Assembly (NCBI GenBank): GCA_028687475.1
Contig: JAQUAB010000004.1
Coordinates: 60,785-124,784 of the forward strand
Origin: Candidatus Gracilibacteria bacterium
Lineage (GTDB): Bacteria > Patescibacteriota > Gracilibacteria > BD1-5 > UBA2023
Length of the DNA stretch: 64,000 bases
Reading direction: 5' to 3'
Made by a program: the position numbers and the translations under genes
Shown here: positions 20,865 through 30,589 of the stretch, in pieces
Position numbering within the stretch: the first letter of the stretch is position 1
Layout: every line of letters starts with the position of its first letter
The notes under the pieces: model-generated
What the model was told of the DNA's origin: nothing
What the model saw: the letters and a program-made list of their open reading frames with translations, nothing else
Databases searched by the model: none

Positions 20865-21464
20865 CTAAAGCCGAATCCACTTCATCATGCGAATAATTCG
20901 TGGAAAAATATGAACCTGAAAGATGGAGGTGCGTATTGCATAGAGGGCAATACATCCACCAATAATCCCAAAAAACCAACCACCGAGAATATCACCAGGA
21001 TAATGAACTCCACCAATGACACGAGCTGATGCGGTGAGAAGTCCAATTGCAATGGTGATTCCGATTATCCACCATTTTCGGTAGAAATTCCAGAGTCCGA
21101 CGAGAAGTGATGCTGTGAAAAGCGCATGTCCAGAAGGAAAGGAATTATCAATCGGATGGGGTATGAGTGGCTTGAATCCTCATGCTACTTCTTGTGGTGA
21201 CATTCGCCATTGTGGGACTCAGAGATTGATAATCGCATGTACGATGAACGTGAGAATGATGATGAAGAATATTTCCAGTGCCCATGTGCGATATTGGTTG
21301 TTTTTCTTTGCGACTCCTGTGAGCCAGATGAAAAGGAGTACAAAAGCTCACCAGAGAACAATACTTTCGCCGATTATCTGGATGATATGTGCATATGAAG
21401 GGTCGACGAGTCCTCGGGTCCAGAGAAGTGCTGATGTATCAGCTTGAAGAAGAGATTGTAGCAT
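20865..21464 (-). CDS. PAP2-family membrane phosphatase
   Basis: A 199-residue protein with about five helices. It carries two of the three catalytic motifs of the PAP2 superfamily: FPSGHALFTA (motif 2) and SARVIGGVHYPGD (motif 3, His nucleophile region). Motif 1 would be the GVPQWRMSPQ...KPLIPHP region and is poorly conserved. It probably dephosphorylates undecaprenyl pyrophosphate or a related lipid for envelope synthesis. Three glycines are TGA codons. Confidence 0.85.
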
Positions 21465-21553
21465 GTCCGCATTGTAGCTTTCTACCAAGCTTTGTAAACA
21501 CGCTTTACGAGAAATATTTGACAAATAATATTTTTTATTAAAATCATCACTCT

Positions 21554-21949
21554 ATGAAATCTCTCCCAAAATTCTCAGAACATGCAGAACGAATTCTCTA
21601 TCCAAAGAAAGTCCAGAATCGCAAGCGAATAAAACAGCTTCTTAGTGTTGTTACTGGGGCTGTTATCACTTTGACACAAATATCATATCGTGAAGTGGAA
21701 TGTCTTCCCGACATGAAATATCCATGACTCAATCAGCTATGAGAAACTCTTTCTCCAGAAAATGTTTGTAAATTCTGAAATAATACAAAAGAAATTCTTT
21801 CCCAGGAAATAAAAAGCCTGACAGCCAAAAATATTCTCGAAACGGATGAGTGATTTTGTGTGTTGGATTATTCATGAAAAACGAAAACAGTATGTGTCGA
21901 AATGAATCTACGTTTTATGAATAGTATAAAGATTACAAAATGGAAATAA
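21554..21949 (+). CDS. Hypothetical small protein with a membrane segment
   Basis: A 131-residue frame visible only under code 25 (five TGA codons). The basic N-terminus (residues 1-35) precedes a hydrophobic segment (LLSVVTGAVITLTQI, about 35-50). An extracytoplasmic domain with four cysteines follows (VECLP, NVCKFG, GFCVLDYSG, KTVCVEM). I do not recognise the family. The gene stands alone before tRNA-Ser. Codon pattern and TGA use match the neighbours, which supports it being real. Confidence 0.6.
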
Positions 21950-22056
21950 CTATATTATCGAAATCTATCTTTTCTATAACAATATTTGTTCTATGGTTAT
22001 GAAAACATAGTACTAAAATTTGCTTTTCTTTTCGTTTTTTCTATAATCCGCCCCAC

Positions 22057-22149
22057 GGTGGGTTACTCAAGTGGCTGAAGAGGCGGGTTTGCTAAACCTG
22101 TAGGGTGCCGCAAGGTGCCGCCGGGGTTCGAATCCCCGACCCACCGCCA
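22057..22149 (+). tRNA. tRNA-Ser (anticodon GCU)
   Basis: Class II tRNA with acceptor GGTGGGT/ACCCACC, long variable arm, T-loop TTCGAAT and encoded CCA. The anticodon loop TTGCTAA gives GCU. It marks the left side of the accessory island; no copy of its 3' end was found at the other side. Confidence 0.94.
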
Positions 22150-22555
22150 TCATTAATATACAGCGAGAAAGGAAGTTATAAAGACTTCCTTTCTTTTTTG
22201 AGTGGGCGAACCTAAAAAAAGCTCTCCAGAGCCACAAAGTGACGATGAAGAGCTAATATTAATGACTATGGTGCACAAATGACGGCACGTACACGAACTG
22301 CCATAAAGCAATTTGTGGAGAATTACGATAGAGTAAAGGAACTTGCTACTAATGGGTAGAACAATTTTCCATTCATTAGTTGACTCCTATTTTGCTTGGC
22401 ATATAAAAAAGCCTTTTACAATGAGGTAATTTCGGGATATGGAACTTCTTATATTCCAGGTAGGAAATCGAACTGCTACTTATTTTCCATATAAAAATAC
22501 TTCCAAAAGATAGAAACTACAAAATATTTCTATACAAAAAGTATGGATTTTTTAT

Positions 22556-22583
22556 TTGACTTTCCTTACAAAAAATATAGAAT
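22556..22583 (+). promoter_or_regulatory. Promoter of the retron-like non-coding RNA
   Basis: TTGACT (22556-22561), a 16-bp spacer and TAGAAT (22578-22583) predict a transcript starting near 22590, where the structured non-coding region begins. The 22150-22555 stretch before it holds no convincing gene; a short decayed-looking frame at about 22276-22360 encodes TARTRTAIKQFVENYDRVKE. Confidence 0.55.
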
Positions 22584-22589
22584 CCTTAT

Positions 22590-23160
22590 GTCATTGCACA
22601 TTAAAATATCGAAGCTTGCATCTGGAATTGGTAATAATGCCTATATCCCTTTTTGGGGTAATGGAAGTATTACTTTTTGCAATGGAAAGGTAAGGCTTTT
22701 CCGCCAGCACGAGTAATCGCTATAAGTATCAGAATTGGATGGACTAGACTAGGACTGACTAGATACTAGATAATGCTAAAAGATATTATGGTTACTTACT
22801 TGGCTTGCCGAAAGTGTTTTCATAACAGTTTACTAAAATGAAAATGCACGAGGGGTTCAATCGCAAATTGGATTGACTCTTGAGGGGGATTCCTACCAAC
22901 CCAGATGGGTTTAAGAGTTCAGTCCAATGAACGATGAATTCCTTAGCGCTCGAAAGAGCTTATTTCTAAGAACTTCTCAATTTATGGGCAATAATCCCTC
23001 AAACCGAAGTATAAAACGTACCAGGCTTCGATATCCCCCTCAATCAAAATGAGGATTATGGGACACAAAAAGCTTGATTCGTATCTATGTGATCCTTAAA
23101 GTATTAAAGAAAGCATACGATGTCTTCACTGACTTCTTCCTCTAATCCTCATTTTCCTTT
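22590..23160 (+). ncRNA. Structured non-coding region, candidate retron msr-msd RNA
   Basis: About 570 bp between a promoter and the XRE gene show nested complementarity. The ends pair: 22606-22618 (ATATCGAAGCTTG) with 23022-23034 (CAGGCTTCGATAT), 13 bp with one G-U, as an a1/a2 stem would. Inside, 22867-22881 and 22913-22928 form a 15-bp hairpin capped by AACCC-AGAT-GGGTT. A GCTC-GAAA-GAGC tetraloop hairpin lies near 22953. Positions 22880-22890 (TTGAGGGGGAT) are perfectly complementary to 23033-23043, an alternative fold. A final 13-bp perfect stem pairs 23046-23058 with 23143-23155. Retron identity is inferred from position before an RT; the branching G and msd ends are not assigned. Confidence 0.5.
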
Positions 23161-23168
23161 TAGAAACT

Positions 23169-23498
23169 ATGAAAAAATTTTCCTCATTTCTTAAGGAACT
23201 TCGAAACTCGGCAGAACTGAACCAAAGTCAGTTTGCAGATATTATGGAAGTTTCCCCACTCCTCATTACATTACTTGAAACTGATAAAAAAGAACCTTCG
23301 AAGAAATTTGTAAATAGCCTTGCTGATAAGCTCTGAGTGAAATCCAATTCCATTCTTCCGCTTATATCTGATGAAGATATAGATCCGAATGCTCTCTCAG
23401 GGATCGAGAAAAAACTCATCCAAACCGTAGATGCGCTTCAAATTATGCTTATCAGGAAGAAAGCTAAAAACCTTAGATCCTATGCACAGAACGCTTAA
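23169..23498 (+). CDS. XRE-family helix-turn-helix protein
   Basis: A 109-residue protein. Residues 1-60 are an XRE/Cro HTH (FLKELRNSAELNQSQFADIM, then SPLLITLLETDKKEPSKKFV). The C-terminal 45 residues are helical (SGIEKKLIQTVDALQIML). One glycine (KLGVKS) is TGA. Its end overlaps the RT start by 17 bp, so the two are translationally coupled. It may regulate the promoter at 22556 or act as part of the RT complex; several retron loci encode an HTH protein or domain, but the role here is inferred. Confidence 0.82.
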
Positions 23499-24453
23499 GA
23501 TATTCTCAACGGGGGTCTTATCCAAACGAAGTGGTATTCCAGAAAAGCATTTACTCAAATGGAAGAACTTAACGTCTAAAGATAGAAGAAGATTATTTTT
23601 TGATCACAGTGATTCAGAGCCTGAGAAATGAAAATACATTAGGGTCGTGAAAAATAAATCATTGATGAAGAAGTTTCATATCTGGATAGGAGAAGAGCTT
23701 AAAGAATTGGATTCTTCCTTGCCAGAAAATATTACTTGAGGGGTATCGAAAAAGTCGATCATAAATGCGATGAGTAGGCATATCCGAAAAAAGGAAAACT
23801 GTTTTATGAAATCTGATATTAGCCGATTCTTCGAAAGTATTCCCCGAGAACGTGTATACTCCTTATTCTGTAATATCCTTCAATGTAGTCCAGAGGTAGC
23901 TGAAATTATTACAAATACTATAACCTTTCCTCCTGGTTCCCTAAAATCCCCAGAAGATAAGCCTCATACTTTAGCCCGATGACTGCACGTATCCTCACGA
24001 GTTGCTATATGGGCATCTATACAATTTTTCAAGAAACTTGAAAATGAACTGGAGAAGAAGTATAAACGTCTAAAACCAAGAATTACATTTTATGTGGATG
24101 ATATAGGCATATCTCTCCTTACGACAGATCTTAGTATCGCAAAAGAAGTAAAAGAATGGATTCTAGGCTTTACTCAAACAGCAGATAAAAATATCAATTT
24201 TCTCACTATTCATCCAGAGAAGACACAATATAGCATACTCTTATCTCTCGATGAGTATGTGGAGTATCTTGGAGGTAAGATATACATAAATAGAACTGAT
24301 ATAAGCGAAGAAGGCTTACAAAAAAGCAAAGATCTCTACAGCCAATTTCTTCAAGAAAAAGATCTAAAGAAAAAGGTTAATCTCTGAAAACAGATACATT
24401 CCAAAGCAATATACCGAAAAAGAATAAAAGCAGTCTCCAGTAAACAACCCTAA
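23482..24453 (+). CDS. Retron-like reverse transcriptase
   Basis: A 323-residue RT. INAMSRH resembles the retron NAxxH signature, SDISRFFESIP is the catalytic RT motif A region with Asp, and FYVDDIGIS is the YxDD active site followed by the I-x-S typical of retron RTs. Between them, where retrons and group II introns have QGxPxSP, this protein has ARGLHVSSRVA. No maturase, endonuclease or clear VTG motif follows. TGA is used for glycine at least four times, so the element is adapted to the host code. The ATG at 23482 is preferred; one at 23431 would overlap the HTH gene further. It would copy the upstream RNA into msDNA if the locus is a retron. Confidence 0.8.
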
Positions 24454-24467
24454 TCATTTCGACAAAA

Positions 24468-24983
24468 ATGGGTAAGCAAACGATTGAACAATATCGAAGA
24501 ATACAAGTCCAAGATATACAATGAAGTCTAGGGGGGATAGATCCTGGACTCTGTACAAAAGAGAATCCTCTCTCGCTCTTTTTATCAACAAGCCTTTTTC
24601 CTGTTCAACTAGTAGCCACTCCGTGTAATTATGGTTGATATCGATGGTGGTTCGTCTGTCCAAAAACCTTCAAAAAATGCCTGTATTTGTACTTTTCTCC
24701 TTCGGATGGTATGTATTATAGTCGGGAAGCATTAAGTCTCTCCTATGACTCAAAATATGCCTCTCGTGGATTTAGAATATTTAAGTGGGCATCACGAGAT
24801 CGAGAAATAGAATCTGCGCTTCAGGAAGTACATAAAACATATATAAAGGGTGTACCAACAAAGAAATATGCTAAGATTCTTCGCCTCAGAAAAAGAAGAC
24901 TCTCAGAGTCTTTGAGAAATTATCTTCCTGTGATTGGGAGAAATACTGCACGGTATGAGGAAAGGTACTGAAGACTCATTTAA
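24468..24983 (+). CDS. Uncharacterised WW-motif protein of the retron-like island
   Basis: A 171-residue protein with four TGA glycines, 14 bp after the RT gene. The core CNYGGYRWWFVCP followed by KKCLYLYFSPSDGMYYSREALSL matches a small family I know only from phage and mobile-element neighbourhoods (pattern GGxRWWFxCP...LYLP...F.CR.C). In that pattern the second part contains a second cysteine pair; here YYSREAL lacks it, so a zinc site would be incomplete. The C-terminus is basic and helical (AKILRLRKRRLSESLRN), suggesting nucleic-acid binding. Function unknown. Confidence 0.65.
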
Positions 24984-25063
24984 AGTTCCATTGGTTCCAG
25001 AGTGCTCTCTTTACATTTTTTATTATTTAATATAATGGACCTGTTATAACCTTTAGAGATGTT

Positions 25064-25576
25064 ATGGATGATAAAACAAGGGATTTTCTTCATTTTTGTG
25101 ATAAATTAATAGAGAGATATAGTGAATTATGAGTTACTAAAGAAGAACTAGAGGATTTCTGACGTCTATGAGTTATGAAGATGCTCTTCTTTTCAGTGGT
25201 TGCAATGAATAATGGTTGACAGAACCAGATAATAGATGAAGAAATATTCAATAACTTCTGGGCATTACCTAATGGACCAGCAGAAAGTGATTGTTATAAT
25301 GAAATATATACTGAATATAATCCAGTATTTGAAAATAAACTGAGAAATAGGGAATTTAGAAATATTTCCCCAAAATCTGGTTCGGTTATTGAGTTAATGG
25401 TAAAGAGTATTCCTACCATACTTTTTACAAAGACAACCTTCGAATTGGTTCAAATATCACATCGTTTTGGAAGTTGGATAAATGCCTATAAAGAAGCTGT
25501 TAAAAATAATAGAAAAGCATCAAAGATGGATAATGATCTTATAAAATGAGAGGATATATTTCTAGCCGTAATTTAG
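25064..25576 (+). CDS. Panacea/SocA-domain-like protein (DUF4065), candidate antitoxin
   Basis: A 170-residue helical protein. The layout fits the Panacea (SocA/GepA) domain: RLGVMKMLFFSVVAMN, IDEEIFNNFWALPNGPAESD, and the late segment QISHRFGSWINAYKEA (family pattern LxxxTH...W..A). Panacea domains act as hyper-promiscuous antitoxins or chaperones paired with unrelated toxins. The gene ends 3 bp before the start of a 605-residue membrane protein, the usual antitoxin-toxin spacing. Five glycines are TGA. The assignment rests on motif resemblance and has moderate confidence. Confidence 0.6.
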
Positions 25577-25579
25577 TAA

Positions 25580-27397
25580 ATGGAAAATAAATATCTATAC
25601 ATAGTTACTCAATGCATAAATTGATCTATATTTGATGATAATTGGGAAGTTGACGAGGAGCAAAATGGGCAAGAAGTAATTGAGGGTGCTCCATTGCCGA
25701 ATGCTATGTATTCAGAATTTGCTCGCAGTATAGAAACCGTTATTGAGGAATTTAAGAAAAATGTAAGTGAGAAGAAAAATATAGTTTTTGATGTAAATCG
25801 GGATTTTCTTTCTGGGGAAGAACAAACAGATCCTGAAGAAATAACTATCTATCTAGTAGAGGGGTTATGTAGGTTATTTGAGATTGAAGTAAGTCTCTTT
25901 GACGAAAAAAAGACTCATTATGAGCGACAGGCACTTCAGGCAAGACTATATCAGCATTGGACCTACCTAGATGATCTTTTGGAGGCTTTGAAGAGAAATA
26001 TTGAAATTTGAGATAATGACTTGAATGAAATCAATGAAACTTGGGATAGATTTAAGAAATATATTAGCTTTATAAGGAATAAGTCAAATAGAGAATGGGT
26101 TTCTGAGAGGTCTTTTTTTGAGCCTTATGAGCATTTGATAAAATTAGAATGAATGCTAGATCCTCAGAAACGAAAATATCAAAGAGCGTCTAGCTCTAAT
26201 ACTAAAGATATTGAAGGTCTTATAAAGAAATATTACGATTCTTGTATTGGTCTCTATCCACATACAAACCTTATAACAGAATGCAGGAAAAAGGATGTAG
26301 AAATTGATTTTCTCAATGTTAATGCTGTTGATTTGTATATCTATTTTTGATACTTAAAGAATTTTCAATATGACGAGAAAAATCATTTCTTGGCTTATAG
26401 GGATATGGTCAATATTTATGAAGAATATTACAAAGTACATAAAAAGCCACAGAAATCTTCCATTGAGCAGGAAATATATGAAACCAATAAAACGTACTTC
26501 TCAAACTATTTAGTTTCCACTTTATGATGTGCTATTCTTAATGATGGAAGACTATTAAATATGAATCGTGATCAAATTGATGAAGTAGTTCATCAATGCG
26601 AAGATCTAATCCTAGAATCAAGATCATCTTACTTTACGCATCATAAATTAGCAAGACTATACCTTCATACTGCCAAATTATATATCAAAAGATGATTTTA
26701 TAGAAAGAATAAAGACGGAGAACCTATATCTACTTTTGCAGAGATTAAAGAGCTTCTAGATGATGCTAAAAACAATATTTGAGTATCTATGACTAAGTAT
26801 GGTACGCCCGACGGGGCATTGTTGAGGTTTTATCCAGACATTGAAATCATAAAAGCATCTAAGATATACTCCTTATCAGGATTTATACAATTCTATGGGT
26901 CAAATTTTGATACCAGAATTCTTAAGCTTCAATTTGATAGCAACGAAGCTAGTATGGATTTTTTGTTAGCTAAACAAAAGGAAGAAAATGTAGAGATGAT
27001 TAAAAAGCAAGTTGAGATGAGTGAAAGTCGAGTCTCAAAAGGTCATACTGAGACGCTTTGAATTTTTGCAGCATTTGTTCTGTTCGTATCTTGAAACATA
27101 CAAATATATCAGTATGTCTGATGAATAAAATCAGCAATAGTCTTTATGATTGGTTTTGGAATGAGCATATTATCCTTTGTTCTGGTGTTAAGGAGAGCGC
27201 AGATAAATAAAAGTATTTTAATATTAACGGGTATATTGCTTATCAGTACAATCATCTATTTACTAGCGGGAGATGATTATCCATTATATAATGACAAGTA
27301 TATTGATCACTTTAAAGAGGAACTATTTAAAGATCTAAAGGAGAAAAAGGATCTTCCAATGGGTATTCAAAATGCAATAGAGAGCTATAGTAAGTAA
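25580..27397 (+). CDS. Large protein with C-terminal membrane helices, candidate effector
   Basis: A 605-residue protein assembled across eleven or more TGA codons. Residues 1-490 are soluble and mainly helical without a motif I recognise, including a long charged section (EKKTHYERQALQARLYQHW). The C-terminal part has three membrane helices (IFAAFVLFVSGNIQIYQYV, SAIVFMIGFGMSILSFVLVL, ILILTGILLISTIIYLLAG) and ends with a short charged tail. It starts 3 bp after the Panacea-like gene. Membrane-attached effectors are common in retron and other abortive-infection loci, so a toxin or effector role is plausible but not shown. Confidence 0.65.
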
Positions 27398-27486
27398 ATT
27401 TCTTGTCTCAAGGCTTACTTTTCATATACTATTCGTGCCAGAATAAGTATTTTTTTAACCTTTGTTTTTCTGTATTAGAACAATGT

Positions 27487-27515
27487 AGGGCAACTGAATG
27501 TTGCTCCCCTTTTTG
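27487..27515 (+). terminator. Probable intrinsic terminator
   Basis: GGGCAAC-TGAAT-GTTGCTCCC followed by CTTTTT lies downstream of the candidate effector gene, separating it from the zinc-ribbon gene. The rest of the 27398-27626 gap shows no gene. Confidence 0.55.
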
Positions 27516-27626
27516 TGCTAATGCAGAGAAAGTACTTGTTCTGGCGAACATAAGAGCCTTCGGTTGCCCTTTTTGTTTGCCAGGACGACATTCTGGTAGT
27601 GATTTACTTCATTACCATTTATTCCT

Positions 27627-28379
27627 ATGAAAACCTGTCCATATTGCGGAGAAGAAATTCAAGATAAAGCCATAAAGTGTAAACACTGTGGCGAATGGTT
27701 GGATAAAGTAGAGATGAGAAAAAGAAAAGTAGATGAAACGAAAGAACTTATAAAACCAATCGCAGAAAAGGGATCTCAGATTCTGAATCATAATATCCTC
27801 AAACGAGGAAGAAATACTCTTTTCATCATTATAACATCCCTTCCTTTTTTCTATACTCTAGAAGGAATTGATAAGTTCGGATGAAGTTTCGGAAGTGCCT
27901 TATTTCTTTCGCTTCTTGTACTTCCCGAGATTGCCTTCTTTTTCTATTCGGTAGAAATGCTTCTTAAAAAAGAAGGGCACGATAAAGGTAGATCTTTCTG
28001 AGATTTCTTTCGTCTAGGGTCGCCAATAAAAAGATGGGAGTTTATCTTATTTCTCATCGCAATAGGAGTTACAATATCCTTTCTAAAAGAAACATACATT
28101 TCTGGAACATCCTATACGCCTATTTTTATCCTATTTGCTGTAGAGATATTATTCCTTGCAATAAAACGGTGAAAAGATCTCGGAAATGTAAGTGCAGGAA
28201 CTTCTGTAATTTATAATATATTTCCACTTATCAATATTGCTATAACTCCCGTATACCTCTTTGGAAGAAGTGGAAGTGTTACTGGAGAGAGATTTTATGA
28301 AGGAAAAAACAAGATACTAATGATAGGATGAGTAATCTTATCTGTCGGGGTTGTTATCTTGCAAATTATCAGCAACTAA
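27627..28379 (+). CDS. Zinc-ribbon membrane protein
   Basis: A 250-residue protein. The N-terminus is a zinc ribbon of the zf-ribbon/DUF2116 type (CPYCGEEI, then IKCKHCGEWL; four cysteines at about residues 4, 7, 19 and 22). A charged linker and six or so membrane helices follow, resembling DUF805/DUF4870-like small membrane proteins. Five glycines are TGA. The function is unknown. It stands between the candidate effector and the recombinase. Confidence 0.7.
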
Positions 28380-28420
28380 CTATCATTATGTCTAGAAAAT
28401 AAAGCCAATTCCTACAATCC

Positions 28421-28531
28421 AAAGCCGTCAACTTATTTCTTTGTAGCTTCTTTTTCCCCTATTGCCTTCTTGACGGCAGGTGGTAGTGGGAAAAGAGATT
28501 ACAAAGATTTTTTATCTCATAAAGCCGTCAA
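28421..28531. repeat. Three copies of an 8-bp motif before the recombinase gene
   Basis: AAAGCCGTCAA occurs at 28421-28431 and 28521-28531, with the inverted form TTGACGGC at 28470-28477. The last copy abuts the recombinase ATG. This could be an operator for autoregulation or part of a recombination site. Confidence 0.5.
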
Positions 28532-28532
28532 A

Positions 28533-30506
28533 ATGAGTAATAAAATTCCACAACAGTTCCAGAAACCAATCTTCGCCTATATGCGAAGGAGTACAACAAA
28601 AGAAGAACAAGGAAATTCTCTTATCCAACAAGAGGAGATGATCGATCGTATCACAAAAGAGTTGTGAATCAATATTGCCGACGTAAACACATATATTGAA
28701 TCGAAAAGTGGCTTTGAAAATAAGACAAGGAAAGAGTTTGAGAGAATGATGAGCGATATAGACAAAAGCAATGGCTGATGCATTATCTTATGTCGAGATA
28801 GTGCTCGATTATCTAGGAATGAAACTGATAGTTTAAGCATTACAAATAGAATATTTTGAGACAATAAAACTCCTAAAAAGATAAAAAGTATTTTCTTCTT
28901 TCGAGACTATGAAATAGAAGAATGGAATGATAAGAGTGATAAAGAGAAGATAAAAACGGAATTGTTCAATAACTACCTTTTCTCAATTAGAAATGGAAAG
29001 ATTTGCTTTCAGGGTACACTTAGGAAACTGGATAAAGGAGAATTTCCGAGAAAACCACCACACGGTCTATCAAAAGTGGGTCTGAATTGAGAATGATGAG
29101 TAAAAAGAAACGAGCCAACCTTGCTCAGGCAGAATGAGAAAATGCCTTTTATTAAGCAAGCTTTTGAGATGAAAGCAAAATGAAGAACAGCTAAGGAAAT
29201 ATGCAAATATCTGAAGAAATATGCAAATATTAATGTATCAACAAAAAATATTGTGGAAACAATAATTAGTAATACTGTCTATATTGGCGAATATACTGAA
29301 AAGAAAACAGGAACAATTTTTAATAAGATCAATTTCTGGGAAAGAAAACCCCCTATCGATCGTGATCTTTGGGAGATGGCAAATAATAATATCAAAAAAA
29401 GAGGGTTTGGTTTCTGAGAATTACAAAAAGAGCATATAGCTCCTTGAATTCTCAGATTGGAGACAGGTAAACTATTATCTCTCTATAAAGCCAAAAAGAA
29501 ATATAATGCTTATCAAACTGAAATACCTTGAGAGAATGGAAAGAGAAAGTCGATAAGCCTTATGGAGACCAAATTAGTAAAGGAATTCCTAGATCAAGCT
29601 ATTCCAAAGGTTCTTGATATTTGTTACCAACTCTACTGATGAGTAGATCTCAGAGATCACGAACAATATGTGCATTCACTGAAAAAGAAAGAGGTAACCG
29701 AATTCCTAAATGAAATCAACGAATGGTATCGTGATATGTATGCCACCACAGGGAAAAGCATATATGATTTTCAAGCGAAGAGCATAGAAGAATATATTGA
29801 GAAGGTAAAACAAGAACAAACATATAGTAAGGAGGTATTCTTTTCTGACTCTATAGAAAAACAGAACAAAGCTATCAATTACCTTGAGCAAAATGTAATG
29901 AAGGACTCCTGACTCGATCCTGAGGGACAAGAGTTTTATGAAGATATGATAGCTTGAGTGCGAGAATCTTTAGCAAAAAAGAAAGGTGCTTATGCAACAT
30001 TGCGTAAAGCTGTTACAAAAGAAGAGATGGTTCAGGAAAAGAAAAAACAAGAAGCAGAAATAGAAAAATTAACAGAACAAAAAACATTACTGGAGAAAGA
30101 AAAAAATGAGATTGACCTTAAAGCTTTCCGTCTTTGATATGATGCAAGTGTGGCAAATGCTATGAAAGAATCTACACAAGAGCAAATCAAGGCGTTGGAA
30201 ATACAAATTCAAGACCTTTCTGAAAGTAGTGATTTTGAGCAATACCTTGTTAGACTTCCCGAAATACTCAAAGATTTACACGAACTTGCAAGTAAGGTGC
30301 TATCCGAAGCGGATTATCAGGATTCTCGTGATGAGATCCGTCAACTCATCCAACTCGTATCACACGAACTTACACTAACTACCAAAAAAGAGCTTAAAGT
30401 AAAGCTCTTTGAGGGTCTAGAAAATCTAGAAATTGTAAAAATGTGAAATGGTGCAACCAGCAGGGCTCGAACCTGCGACCTCCTCCTTCGCAGGGAGGCG
30501 CTCTAA
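28533..30506 (+). CDS. Large serine recombinase (integrase/resolvase)
   Basis: A 657-residue protein. The resolvase N-terminal domain has AYMRRSTTKEEQGNSLIQQE with the catalytic serine, and ILCRDSARLSRN. A recombinase domain (about residues 165-290: FIKQAFEMKAKGRTAKEIC, ISNTVYIGEY) and a long C-terminal coiled coil (about residues 470-600) follow. The Zn-ribbon cysteines usual in this class are not seen. With TGA read as Gly the frame continues past 30446 and ends at TAA 30504-30506 inside the antisense strand of tRNA-Arg(GCG). It probably inserted or mobilised the island; intact start, long frame and TGA use argue it is functional. Confidence 0.85.
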
Positions 30507-30526
30507 TCCAACTGAGCTATGGCTGC
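30449..30526 (-). tRNA. tRNA-Arg (anticodon GCG)
   Basis: Acceptor GCAGCCA/TGGTTGC, A73, encoded CCA, anticodon loop CTGCGAA giving GCG. Most bacteria read CGU/CGC with an ACG (inosine) tRNA, so a GCG anticodon is uncommon. The recombinase gene overlaps it on the opposite strand by 58 bp. Confidence 0.92.
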
Positions 30527-30589
30527 ATATGACGGGCGCATTCTATATTTTTTTCTGAAAAATCAAATTTATTTTCTTGCCAGGCTCTA

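Noticed and set aside
22057..22149. tRNA-Ser(GCU) as the attachment site of the island
   Set aside because: No copy of its 3' end was found near 28400-31000. The recombinase touches tRNA-Arg(GCG) instead.
22589..22720. Short frame starting MSLHIKISKLASG inside the candidate retron RNA
   Set aside because: It is about 42 codons, resembles no family and overlaps the a1 arm of the inverted repeat. A DGR variable region was considered because of the nearby RT, but no template/variable repeat or Avd gene was seen.
25580..27397. A set of decayed or frameshifted small genes, as the standard code suggests
   Set aside because: All breaks are in-frame TGA codons; reading them as Gly gives one uninterrupted 605-residue protein.
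27403..27630. 75-codon frame downstream of the candidate effector
   Set aside because: It contains the terminator hairpin and has a composition typical of non-coding AT-rich sequence.
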